A stretch of DNA of 64,000 nt from Pseudomonas putida (GTDB taxonomy: Bacteria > Pseudomonadota > Gammaproteobacteria > Pseudomonadales > Pseudomonadaceae): the NCBI RefSeq assembly GCF_005080685.1, contig NZ_CP039371.1, positions 496,001 to 560,000 on the forward strand. Direction: 5' to 3'. The translations under genes were made by a program, and so were the position numbers. A model generated the notes under the pieces. It saw only the letters and a list, made by a program, of their open reading frames with translations, was not told where the DNA came from and searched no databases. This document shows, piece by piece, positions 8,764 to 17,155 of this stretch; positions within the stretch are counted from its first letter, which is position 1, and each line of letters opens with the position of its first letter.

Positions 8764-9885
8764 TCAGCGTGCTATCTGATAACGCGTGCTGCGCCCGCCA
8801 CCCGGTAGCCGTTCGATACAGCCTTTCTCCAGCAGGTCGCTCAAGTGACGTGTCGCCGTTGCTTTGGATACCTTGGCCACGGCCTGGTACTGCGCCGCGC
8901 TGATGCCCTCTTCGAAGCCGCGCTCGCCGCCATCGAGTAGACGATTTAGTACTTTCACCTGTTCGGCTGACAAGGTTTGGCTGCGATGAGCCTGCCAGAA
9001 ACGCGCTTTCACCAGTACGCGGTCGATGCGGGCAAGGGCTTGCTCCAGGCTTTTGAGCAGCGTGGCGAGAAACCACTGCAGCCATGCGGTCAGATCCAGT
9101 GTGCTCCGCTGGCTCGCTTCGAGGATGCGGTAGTAACCGGCACGGTCATCGAGGATGCTTGCGGACATGGCGTAAAAGCGGATGGCCTGTTGTTCGCCCT
9201 GAGCCAGTGCCAGGTCGGTGATGGTGCGGGTGAGGCGACCGTTGCCGTCATCGAAGGGGTGCAGGGTCACGAACCAGAAGTGGGCAATGCCCGCCCGCAG
9301 AAAGGGGTCGAGACTGGCATCGTTGCGACTGTCCTCGAACCAGGCGAGAAATTCGCCGAGTTGCCCCTCCAATACAGAGCGGGGAGGTGCTTCGAAGTGC
9401 ACGATAGGGCGCTCAAGCCTGCCGGATACCACTTGCATCGGCTCCTCGCCGCGAAGTGTGCCGATATGCAGCGGGCGGCTCAACAGGGAGTCGTCGACAG
9501 GGAACAACCAGGTGTGCCACATGAATAATCGCTGCAGATCCAGTGGTTGCTGATAGCCGCGCGTGGCATCGAGCAGCAATTGCGCCAGGCCTTCGGAGCG
9601 TGAGGTGGTGCGGCCCTCATCGCTCAGTCCCAAACGCCGGGCCAGGGATGAACGTACCGAGCCGACGTTCAACTGCTCACCCTCGATGGCGGATGAAGTG
9701 ACGATGTTTTGCAGCATCGCATCGAGACTGCTTTGCACCTCAGTGTCATCACCTACAGAGCTGAGCATGCCGAGCAAGCGTCCTTGAGCCTGGCTACAGG
9801 CCCTCATTAGCGGCGCGAGCGCTTCGGTTTGCCAACTGAAATGCGGCCAGTTGGGCTGCTGCCAGATCCAGATAGGGTCATTCAT
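8764..9885 (-). CDS. Fic-domain AMPylase with N-terminal DUF4172 and C-terminal winged helix
   Basis: 373 residues. The N-terminal about 80 residues match the DUF4172 type that precedes Fic domains and contain the inhibitory motif S-x-x-x-E-G (Ser64 to Gly69, SSAIEG), which blocks ATP binding in class II Fic proteins. The catalytic motif HPFDDGNGRLTR (209-220) is complete, with the His, Asp, Asn and both Arg, so AMP transfer is possible. The last about 70 residues look like a winged helix (VSKATATRHLSDLLEKGCIERL). The promoter has four copies of a 12-base half-site (9899-9962), suggesting that the protein represses its own gene. No partner antitoxin gene lies next to it. The target is unknown. 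Confidence 0.9.
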   Translation of the reverse strand: MNDPIWIWQQPNWPHFSWQTEALAPLMRACSQAQGRLLGMLSSVGDDTEVQSSLDAMLQNIVTSSAIEGEQLNVGSVRSSLARRLGLSDEGRTTSRSEGLAQLLLDATRGYQQPLDLQRLFMWHTWLFPVDDSLLSRPLHIGTLRGEEPMQVVSGRLERPIVHFEAPPRSVLEGQLGEFLAWFEDSRNDASLDPFLRAGIAHFWFVTLHPFDDGNGRLTRTITDLALAQGEQQAIRFYAMSASILDDRAGYYRILEASQRSTLDLTAWLQWFLATLLKSLEQALARIDRVLVKARFWQAHRSQTLSAEQVKVLNRLLDGGERGFEEGISAAQYQAVAKVSKATATRHLSDLLEKGCIERLPGGGRSTRYQIAR

Positions 9886-9898
9886 GAGTGATTGCCTG

Positions 9899-9962
9899 TG
9901 AGCCGATTAATGAGCTTATTCGGCTCATATCATGAGCCGAATAATGCAGGCTATTCGGCTCA
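9899..9962. promoter_or_regulatory. Four alternating half-sites upstream of the fic gene
   Basis: The half-site TGAGCCGA(A/T)TAA appears at 9899-9910 and 9933-9944, and its reverse complement at 9916-9927 and 9952-9962 (the last one base shorter). The central pair is a perfect 12-bp inverted repeat with a 5-base spacer; the outer copies repeat the same spacing of 5 to 7 bases. The array begins 14 bases before the fic ATG and covers the place where its promoter must be. The pattern is that of a cooperative repressor site. Confidence 0.8.
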
Positions 9963-10229
9963 GTGTCTAATTCTTGACTCGCGGTATCGGATGGTCTGGG
10001 TCTGGATGAAAACCTTTGAAACGTCACCCGAGCCTTTGGGGGATCGTTTTTTCGTAGAGTTCTCGCCTCAAGGCGAGCGTATTCAGGCGGGAGCTAAGCG
10101 AGGCCATCGAATGGTCATCATGAGCTGAAAATCAGACTTTCCTCCTTCCTTGTAGTCCATTTCCCAAAGATACTTCCCACGCCTATTTTCCGTTGCGGTC
10201 CTACGCGCAGCCGTCCTAGTCTCAAGCCG

Positions 10230-10405
10230 TCGTTGCACATCAACGATGTGGCTTTGACAGGCCGCAAGGAACTTAAGCACGGCTTCGCTTGCAATGGTGG
10301 CTGTGTGTGGGGCACGTTCGCGTGCGCCGGTTTTCCTGAGTTCCACCGGTCTGTCAACCCATGCACAGCTGCCGCCCTCCTGTTTGACAGCAGAGATGGT
10401 GGCGG
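10230..10405 (+). promoter_or_regulatory. Structured leader RNA with three-way junction, before a small gene
   Basis: The stretch folds well by eye. A 12-bp stem (10300-10311 with 10358-10369, two G-U pairs) closes a junction carrying GCACG-UUCG-CGUGC (10312-10325) and CCGGU/ACCGG (10327-10331 with 10345-10349). A third hairpin, CCGCC/GGCGG (10372-10376 with 10401-10405), encloses CUGU-UUG-ACAG. A smaller hairpin UCGUUG/CAACGA lies upstream (10230-10246). The RBS AGGAG and ATG of the next gene follow 15-25 bases after. I recall similar leaders before small Pseudomonas genes but know no named family. The remaining gap back to 9963 shows nothing else I can name. Confidence 0.6.
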
Positions 10406-10429
10406 TCCATTGGAGCTCAGGAGCAGATA

Positions 10430-10672
10430 ATGCTGAAAATCGTACCCGATCCACCGAACAACCCCATTCCCCTCCAAGCTAGCCTCGTAGCGGCTTCAGA
10501 CTATGCCCTCTGCGCTGATGCCATCGCCCCGCAGGCCGTTCTTCTGCAGTCCTGCTCATCGGTTGCGTTGCTGATCATGACGTCGAAGCATGAATCAGAT
10601 GCTCTGTGCAAACCGCTTGATTCGGTGGTGGCGCAAAATGAGATTCCGACGAGTCCTCAAACGTTACACTAA
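10430..10672 (+). CDS. Small Pseudomonas-type hypothetical protein, 80 residues
   Basis: No function recognised. The protein begins MLKIVPDPPNNP, an opening I associate with short Pseudomonas-restricted proteins found in several copies per genome, often near DUF3077 genes. The rest is moderately hydrophobic and contains YALCADAIAPQAVLL and four cysteines; there is no signal peptide. AGGAGC lies 6 bases before the ATG, better than expected for a chance ORF. The gene sits behind a complex folded leader and is followed by a REP unit and a second small gene on the same strand. Confidence 0.65.
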   Translation: MLKIVPDPPNNPIPLQASLVAASDYALCADAIAPQAVLLQSCSSVALLIMTSKHESDALCKPLDSVVAQNEIPTSPQTLH

Positions 10673-10695
10673 GCCGAAGCAAGTTTTGTCTGGAA

Positions 10696-10728
10696 GGGCC
10701 TCTTCGCGGGCAAGCCCGCTCCCACAGG
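10696..10728 (+). repeat. Single REP unit
   Basis: GGGCCTCTTCGCGGGCAAGCCCGCTCCCACAGG type unit, here the CGCGGGCAAGCCCGCTCCCACA core in plus orientation. It lies 24 bases after the stop of the small 80-residue gene and before the leader of the DUF3077 gene. It may protect the upstream transcript end or serve as a terminator. Confidence 0.8.
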
Positions 10729-10760
10729 GTTTTGCGGCGCCTGTTGTAGTGCGGCGTTGT

Positions 10761-10833
10761 GGCAAACCAGCGTTCCCCTTGGGCGGCGTAACTTGACAAA
10801 CCGGGCGTCGCTCCTGCGGGGCGTTGGTTTGCC
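10761..10833 (+). promoter_or_regulatory. Long-stem hairpin leader before the DUF3077 gene
   Basis: GGCAAACCAGCG (10761-10772) pairs with CGTTGGTTTGCC (10822-10833) over 12 bp with one G-U pair, and the stem can grow by two more pairs. Inside lies a second hairpin, CGCTCC-TGC-GGGGCG. A palindrome GCCATGGC overlaps the 3' arm and offers an alternative fold. The Shine-Dalgarno of the next gene is about 50 bases downstream, so a switch of folds could act on translation or transcription. Confidence 0.45.
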
Positions 10834-10895
10834 ATGGCAACGAACCGAGGCGCTGGGGTCAGCCTAGGCACCTAGATAGTCAGGGAGATACAACC

Positions 10896-11165
10896 ATGTC
10901 CACGGACGATAACGACAGCAAAACCACTGTCGGCAAGACCAAGTTTTACCAGGGCGAAAGCCACACCCAACCTCTGTTCTGCGTCGAGTCTGGTATTCCC
11001 TGCCAGCACGCGCACGAACAGGCATCGGAATTGATGGGCTATGTGCGTGACTTGACTCTCGATGGTCTGATGGAGGAGGACTCATCATCGCTCTGGGCAG
11101 CACACTATCTGAGTGCGCTTGCCAAAGCGCTGATGGACGATGCCGAGTTGGGCATGATGCGGTAG
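10896..11165 (+). CDS. DUF3077-like small protein, 89 residues
   Basis: Short acidic protein of unknown function. The block PLFCVESGIPCQHAHEQASE followed by a run ending AAHYLSALAKALMDDAE resembles DUF3077, a Pseudomonas family whose members read x-F-x-V-x-x-G-V at the front and A-x-Y-L-x-E-x-A-K-A-L at the back. I start at ATG 10896 (MSTDDNDSKTTVG) because AGGGAG lies 7 bases upstream; the frame is open further back through the leader hairpin. No signal peptide or membrane segment. It stands alone before a tRNA on the opposite strand. Confidence 0.75.
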   Translation: MSTDDNDSKTTVGKTKFYQGESHTQPLFCVESGIPCQHAHEQASELMGYVRDLTLDGLMEEDSSSLWAAHYLSALAKALMDDAELGMMR

Positions 11166-11254
11166 GTGCTGATCACCTGGAGGAGTGAGCCTGTAGCTCT
11201 GGTGGATGCTTGCAGTTCTATTTAGGCTCAATTCCAACCCCCTCTGAAACGACA

Positions 11255-11278
11255 AAAGCCGCGCAATTGCGCGGCTTT
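11255..11278 (-). terminator. Terminator of the tRNA gene
   Basis: Perfect 10-bp stem AAAGCCGCGC / GCGCGGCTTT with loop AATT; on the minus strand it is followed by TTTTGTCGTTT. It lies 5 bases after the 3' end of the tRNA. It may also stop transcription arriving from the DUF3077 gene on the plus strand. Confidence 0.85.
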
Positions 11279-11283
11279 CAGAT

Positions 11284-11360
11284 TGGTGGGCCCACACGGA
11301 CTCGAACCGTGGACCAAAGGATTATGAGTCCTCTGCTCTAACCGACTGAGCTATAGGCCC
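11284..11360 (-). tRNA. tRNA with CAU anticodon, probably tRNA-Ile2 (lysidine-modified)
   Basis: 77-base cloverleaf with encoded CCA: acceptor GGGCCTA / TGGGCCC, D-loop AGTCGGTT, anticodon loop CTCATAA and T-loop TTCGAGT. A CAU anticodon can mean elongator Met, initiator Met or Ile2. Initiator features (three G-C pairs in the anticodon stem, mismatch at 1-72) are absent. The pairs C4-G69, C5-G68 and the G27-U43 wobble match the known TilS recognition set of E. coli tRNA-Ile2, so I favour isoleucine reading AUA. Met remains possible. Confidence 0.9.
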
Positions 11361-11376
11361 TCAGGAGGTGGCCGGA

Positions 11377-14300
11377 TTATAACGAGGGTTTTGAAAGGGT
11401 GCCATCCGAAAGATCGGACAGTGCTATACGAAGAAAGGAAGCTGCGAACTCTTCGGGCGGCAGCGGCAGACTGACGATGTAGCCCTGGATCTGCTCACAA
11501 CCCTCCTGGGCCAGGAAACGCTGCTGCGCCTGGTTCTCCACGCCTTCTGCGATGATCGTGAATTGCATGCTGCGCCCAAGGGCAATGATCGCCCGGGCAA
11601 TGGCGGCGTCGTGAGGGTCGTCCGGTAGGCCGCGAATGAACGACTTGTCGATCTTGAGGATGTCCAGCGGCAGGCGCTTGAGGTAGCTCAGCGACGAATA
11701 GCCGGTACCGAAATCGTCGATCGCCAACTGAACGCCCAGTTGCTTGAGCTCATGCAGCACCGCCAGGGCCTCCTCGGCCTGGCTCATGATGAAGTTCTCG
11801 GTGATCTCCAGCTGCAGGTCGCCGGCCTTGAGCTGGTACGTCTTGAGCAGGTGTTCGATGCGCTTGGCCAGGTGGGGGTGGCGCAACTGCGCGCCGGCGA
11901 GGTTGATCGATAGCGGGCCGAACGGCCGATAGCGCATCTTCCAGCTGTGCATCTGCTTGCACGCCTGCTCCAGCACCCAGTCGCCCAGTTGCAGGATGGT
12001 GCCGTTCTCTTCGGCCAGGTGGATGAAGTGCTCCGGCGGCACTTCGCCCAAGGTCGGGTGGCTCCAGCGTATCAGCGCCTCGGCACCTACCAGTTGCTGG
12101 GTCTTGAGGCTGAGCTTGGGTTGATAGCTCAGGCTCATTTCGTTGCGCTCGATGGCGCGGCGCAGCTCGTGCTCCAGGGCGATGCGTTCGCTGGCCTGGG
12201 CGGTGAGGTCGCGGGTGTAGGCCTCGACCCGGTTGCGGCCCTTGGCCTTGGAGCGATACATCGCGGCGTCGGCGTTGCGGATCAGCGAGGCGACATCGGT
12301 GCCGTCCTGAGGGTAGAGGCTGATGCCGATGCTGGCACTGGTGAAGAACTCGTGCTCGCCGGCCTGGAAGGGCGCGTTGAAGCAGGTCAGCAGCTTGTTG
12401 GCGATGGTACTCGCGTCACTTGGCCTGTGCAGGCCGGGCAGGAGGATGATGAACTCGTCGCCGCCCAGGCGTGCCACGGTGTCGAAGTCGCGTACCTGCT
12501 CCTTGAGACGCTGGGCGATGCCCTTGAGCAGCAGGTCCCCGACCGGGTGGCCGAGGCTGTCATTGATGTGCTTGAAGCGGTCGAGGTCGAGGAACAGCAC
12601 CGCGCCCTGGCGGCTGGAGACTTGCGGGCAGGTGAGGACGTTCTGGAGCCGGCTTTCGAACAGCGTGCGGTTGGGCAGGCCGGTGAGGGGGTCGTGATGG
12701 GCCTGATAGTCGAGCTCGGCCTGGGCGTGCTTGATGCTCGAGATGTCGGCGAACACGGCGACGAAGTGGGTGATCTCACGTTCGTGGTTGCGCACCGCGC
12801 TGATGGTCAGCCAGCCGGGATACAGCTCGCCATTCTTGCGCTTGTTGTAGATCTCGCCCTGCCAGTGGCCCTCGGCAGTCAGCTGATGCCACATGGCGGC
12901 GTAGAAGGCGCTGTCGTGCTGGCCGGAGGCGAGCAGGCGCGGGGTCTGGCCCAAGGCCTCGATCTCGCTATAGCCGGTGATTTCGCTGAAGGCGCGGTTG
13001 ACCGCACTGATGCGCTGGTCGGTGTCGGTGATGAGCACGCCTTCGGCGGTGTTCTCGAACACGGTGGCCGCCAGCTGGAGTTTTTCCTGCATCAGGTGGC
13101 GCTCGGTGATGTCGCGGGCGATGGTCAGCATGCAATCCACGCCACCGATCGGCAGCGGTCGTGCGGCCAGCTCGCACAGGCGGATCTGCCCGTCGCTGCG
13201 GCGCAAGTGGCAGCTGAAATCACGCACGAAGCCGTCGCGGGCCAGTTGGTCGATCAGGCGCTTGCGCTCGTTCAGGTCAACCCAGATGCCCAGGTCGAAG
13301 GAAGTCTGGTCGATGGATGGGTTGAGGTCGTAGCCGGTGAGGCGACAGAAGCCTTCGTTCACCTCCATCAGCAGGCCATCGCTCTGGCGCGATAGCAGCA
13401 GGCCATCGGGCGAGGCGTGGAAGGCCTTGGCGAACTTCTCCTCGGAGATTTGCAGTTGTTCCTGGGTTTCCTTGAGCTGGCTGATGTCACGCACGGCCAC
13501 CACCAGCGCGGGGATGCCATCGAGCTCGAAGGTTTCCGCCGAGGTGAGCCCCGTGAACAGCTGGCCATTGCTGCGCCGGAAGGTCATTTCGAGGTTGCGG
13601 ATGCCGCCCTGGTGCAGGCGCTCGAGCAGCACCGGGCCGCTGCCGCTTACGCCCCACAGGCCCAGTTGCGTGGCCGTATGCCCGATCACCTGGCCCGGGC
13701 TCAGGCCGATCTGCTCTTCGAACGCCTCGTTGACCTCCAGCAGCACGCCGTCGCTGTGCCGGGCGATCAGCAGGATGTCCGGGCATTGCTGGAATACTGA
13801 CGCGAATTTCTGTTCTGAGAGGCGCAGGGCGTCCTCGGTGCGCTTGGTTTCGCTGATGTCGATCATCAGGCCGCGCATCACTGGGCGATGGCCATGCTCG
13901 ATCATGCTGACGATATTGCGCACCCACAACGGCTGGCCGTCGGCGCAGATGACCCGGTAGTCCAGGCTGTGGTCACGCCCCGCGGCGGTTTCGCTCTCGC
14001 AATAGGCTTGGGCCCAGAGCGCATCCTCCGGGTGCAGGATGCTGCGCCAGAACCCTGGTCTCAACCAATTCTGGGTGGGGTAGCCGAGCAGGTCCTCGGC
14101 ATGTGGCGAGACATAGCTATAGGTGAAGTCGTTGGCGTCGGCTTCCCAGGCGATGGCCGAGAGGCTTTCGATCAGGCTGCGGTAGTGATACTCGCTGCTG
14201 CGCAGCTCCTGCTCCAGGGCGATGCGTCGAGAAATTTCCGAACTCAGGCGCCTATTGATGCGCATGACCGCAGCGAGCATGGCCAGCAGCACCAGCACGG

Positions 14301-15120
14301 CAGGCAGGCCGTACAGCAGCAGGTCGTGCCAGAAGGTGCGCTTGTCGACCACATTGCCCACCCAGCGTTGCTGGATCTTGCTGATCTCGCTGTCGCCAAG
14401 GTCGGCCATGGCCTTGTCGAGGATGCCGACCAGCATCGGATTGTCCCGCGGCGTAGCCATGGCCAGTTGGTAGCGATAGGGTGTCTCGCCACTCACGTAC
14501 AAGCCATCGAGCTTGAGCTGGCGCAGGCTCCAGATGCTCGACGCGAGGTCGCCCACTACTGCGTCCACGGCATCGGTGGCCAGCGCTTGCAGGGTCGAGC
14601 TGACGTTGGGCATGGCCACCAGGTTCAAATCTGGATGATGGGTGCGCAGCAACTCGTGAGGTGCGTAGTTTTCCACCACTGCGATTTTCAAGCCGTAGAG
14701 ATCGTTCAGGGTGCGCGGCTGGGCGCCGCCCTCATGGGCGAGGATGACGATGGGGAAGTCCAGGTAGGGACGGGTGAATGACAGGTAGGCCTGGCGTTCG
14801 GGGGTCGACATGATTCCCGGCAGCAGGTCGATGCGATGGTTGCGTGCCTGCTCCAGCACTTCGGTCCAGCTTTTCGGCTCCACAGGCACGAGTGAAACGC
14901 CCAGGCGCTCCTGTAGCAAGGCGACGTAATCGGCGGCCAATCCCTGGTATCTGCCCTCCTGGTCGCGGAACTCGAACGGTGGCCAGGCGGCGTCGACGCC
15001 CAGGCTCAGTTGCGGGTGTGCCGTGAGCCAGGCTTTTTCCTCGTCTGTCAGGGTCAGGGCGCCGGCCGTTGTGGTCCATAGGAGTAGGAGCAACAACAGG
15101 ATGGCCGGCTTCGGCGGCAT
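11377..15120 (-). CDS. Periplasmic-sensing PAS-GGDEF-EAL cyclic-di-GMP protein
   Basis: 1247 residues. A signal peptide (1-22) precedes a type 3 solute-binding domain (about 35-255), so the sensor sits in the periplasm; one membrane helix follows at about 267-289. In the cytoplasm come four PAS domains (about 307-430, 432-552, 557-677, 683-800), a GGDEF domain with intact GGDEF at 886-890 and an inhibitory-site RDFD five residues before it, and an EAL domain with EAL at 1014-1016, SINLAG, LEITEN, DDFGTG (1135-1140), KIDKSF and AEGVE all present. Both c-di-GMP synthesis and degradation are possible; which dominates cannot be told. GAGG lies 5 bases before the start. It is a single gene between the tRNA and rpoD. 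Confidence 0.93.
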   Translation of the reverse strand: MPPKPAILLLLLLLWTTTAGALTLTDEEKAWLTAHPQLSLGVDAAWPPFEFRDQEGRYQGLAADYVALLQERLGVSLVPVEPKSWTEVLEQARNHRIDLLPGIMSTPERQAYLSFTRPYLDFPIVILAHEGGAQPRTLNDLYGLKIAVVENYAPHELLRTHHPDLNLVAMPNVSSTLQALATDAVDAVVGDLASSIWSLRQLKLDGLYVSGETPYRYQLAMATPRDNPMLVGILDKAMADLGDSEISKIQQRWVGNVVDKRTFWHDLLLYGLPAVLVLLAMLAAVMRINRRLSSEISRRIALEQELRSSEYHYRSLIESLSAIAWEADANDFTYSYVSPHAEDLLGYPTQNWLRPGFWRSILHPEDALWAQAYCESETAAGRDHSLDYRVICADGQPLWVRNIVSMIEHGHRPVMRGLMIDISETKRTEDALRLSEQKFASVFQQCPDILLIARHSDGVLLEVNEAFEEQIGLSPGQVIGHTATQLGLWGVSGSGPVLLERLHQGGIRNLEMTFRRSNGQLFTGLTSAETFELDGIPALVVAVRDISQLKETQEQLQISEEKFAKAFHASPDGLLLSRQSDGLLMEVNEGFCRLTGYDLNPSIDQTSFDLGIWVDLNERKRLIDQLARDGFVRDFSCHLRRSDGQIRLCELAARPLPIGGVDCMLTIARDITERHLMQEKLQLAATVFENTAEGVLITDTDQRISAVNRAFSEITGYSEIEALGQTPRLLASGQHDSAFYAAMWHQLTAEGHWQGEIYNKRKNGELYPGWLTISAVRNHEREITHFVAVFADISSIKHAQAELDYQAHHDPLTGLPNRTLFESRLQNVLTCPQVSSRQGAVLFLDLDRFKHINDSLGHPVGDLLLKGIAQRLKEQVRDFDTVARLGGDEFIILLPGLHRPSDASTIANKLLTCFNAPFQAGEHEFFTSASIGISLYPQDGTDVASLIRNADAAMYRSKAKGRNRVEAYTRDLTAQASERIALEHELRRAIERNEMSLSYQPKLSLKTQQLVGAEALIRWSHPTLGEVPPEHFIHLAEENGTILQLGDWVLEQACKQMHSWKMRYRPFGPLSINLAGAQLRHPHLAKRIEHLLKTYQLKAGDLQLEITENFIMSQAEEALAVLHELKQLGVQLAIDDFGTGYSSLSYLKRLPLDILKIDKSFIRGLPDDPHDAAIARAIIALGRSMQFTIIAEGVENQAQQRFLAQEGCEQIQGYIVSLPLPPEEFAASFLRIALSDLSDGTLSKPSL

Positions 15121-15202
15121 ATCGGCCTCGCGTTCAGGTGATCTGAAATCGAGTGTAGTCGCGCATCGGCCCCTGCGTCAGGGCGAAATCGCCCGGGCGC
15201 GG

Positions 15203-15232
15203 AAAAGAAAAACCCCGGCCTGGGCCGGGGTT
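15203..15232 (-). terminator. rpoD terminator
   Basis: On the minus strand AACCCCGGCC / GGCCGGGGTT is followed by TTTTTCTTTT. It starts 6 bases after the rpoD stop codon and ends the rpsU-dnaG-rpoD operon. Confidence 0.9.
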
Positions 15233-15237
15233 CGTCA

Positions 15238-17088
<1,851 letters not shown>

Positions 17089-17155
17089 AACACCCTATCC
17101 ACTGAAGGTCTTGGCGGGCAAAAAACAAGCCGAGGATTATACCCGAGCATGGGCC

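Noticed and set aside
9892..10128. 78-codon plus-strand frame after the fic promoter
   Set aside because: Starts with TTG inside the operator array, no Shine-Dalgarno, no recognisable sequence.
10083..10477. Minus-strand frames of about 120 codons across the leader region
   Set aside because: They run through the stems of the folded leader; conservation I vaguely recall for such peptides is better explained by the RNA.
11284..11360. tRNA as an integration site for a genomic island
   Set aside because: No integrase and no repeat of the tRNA 3' end is seen in the flanks.
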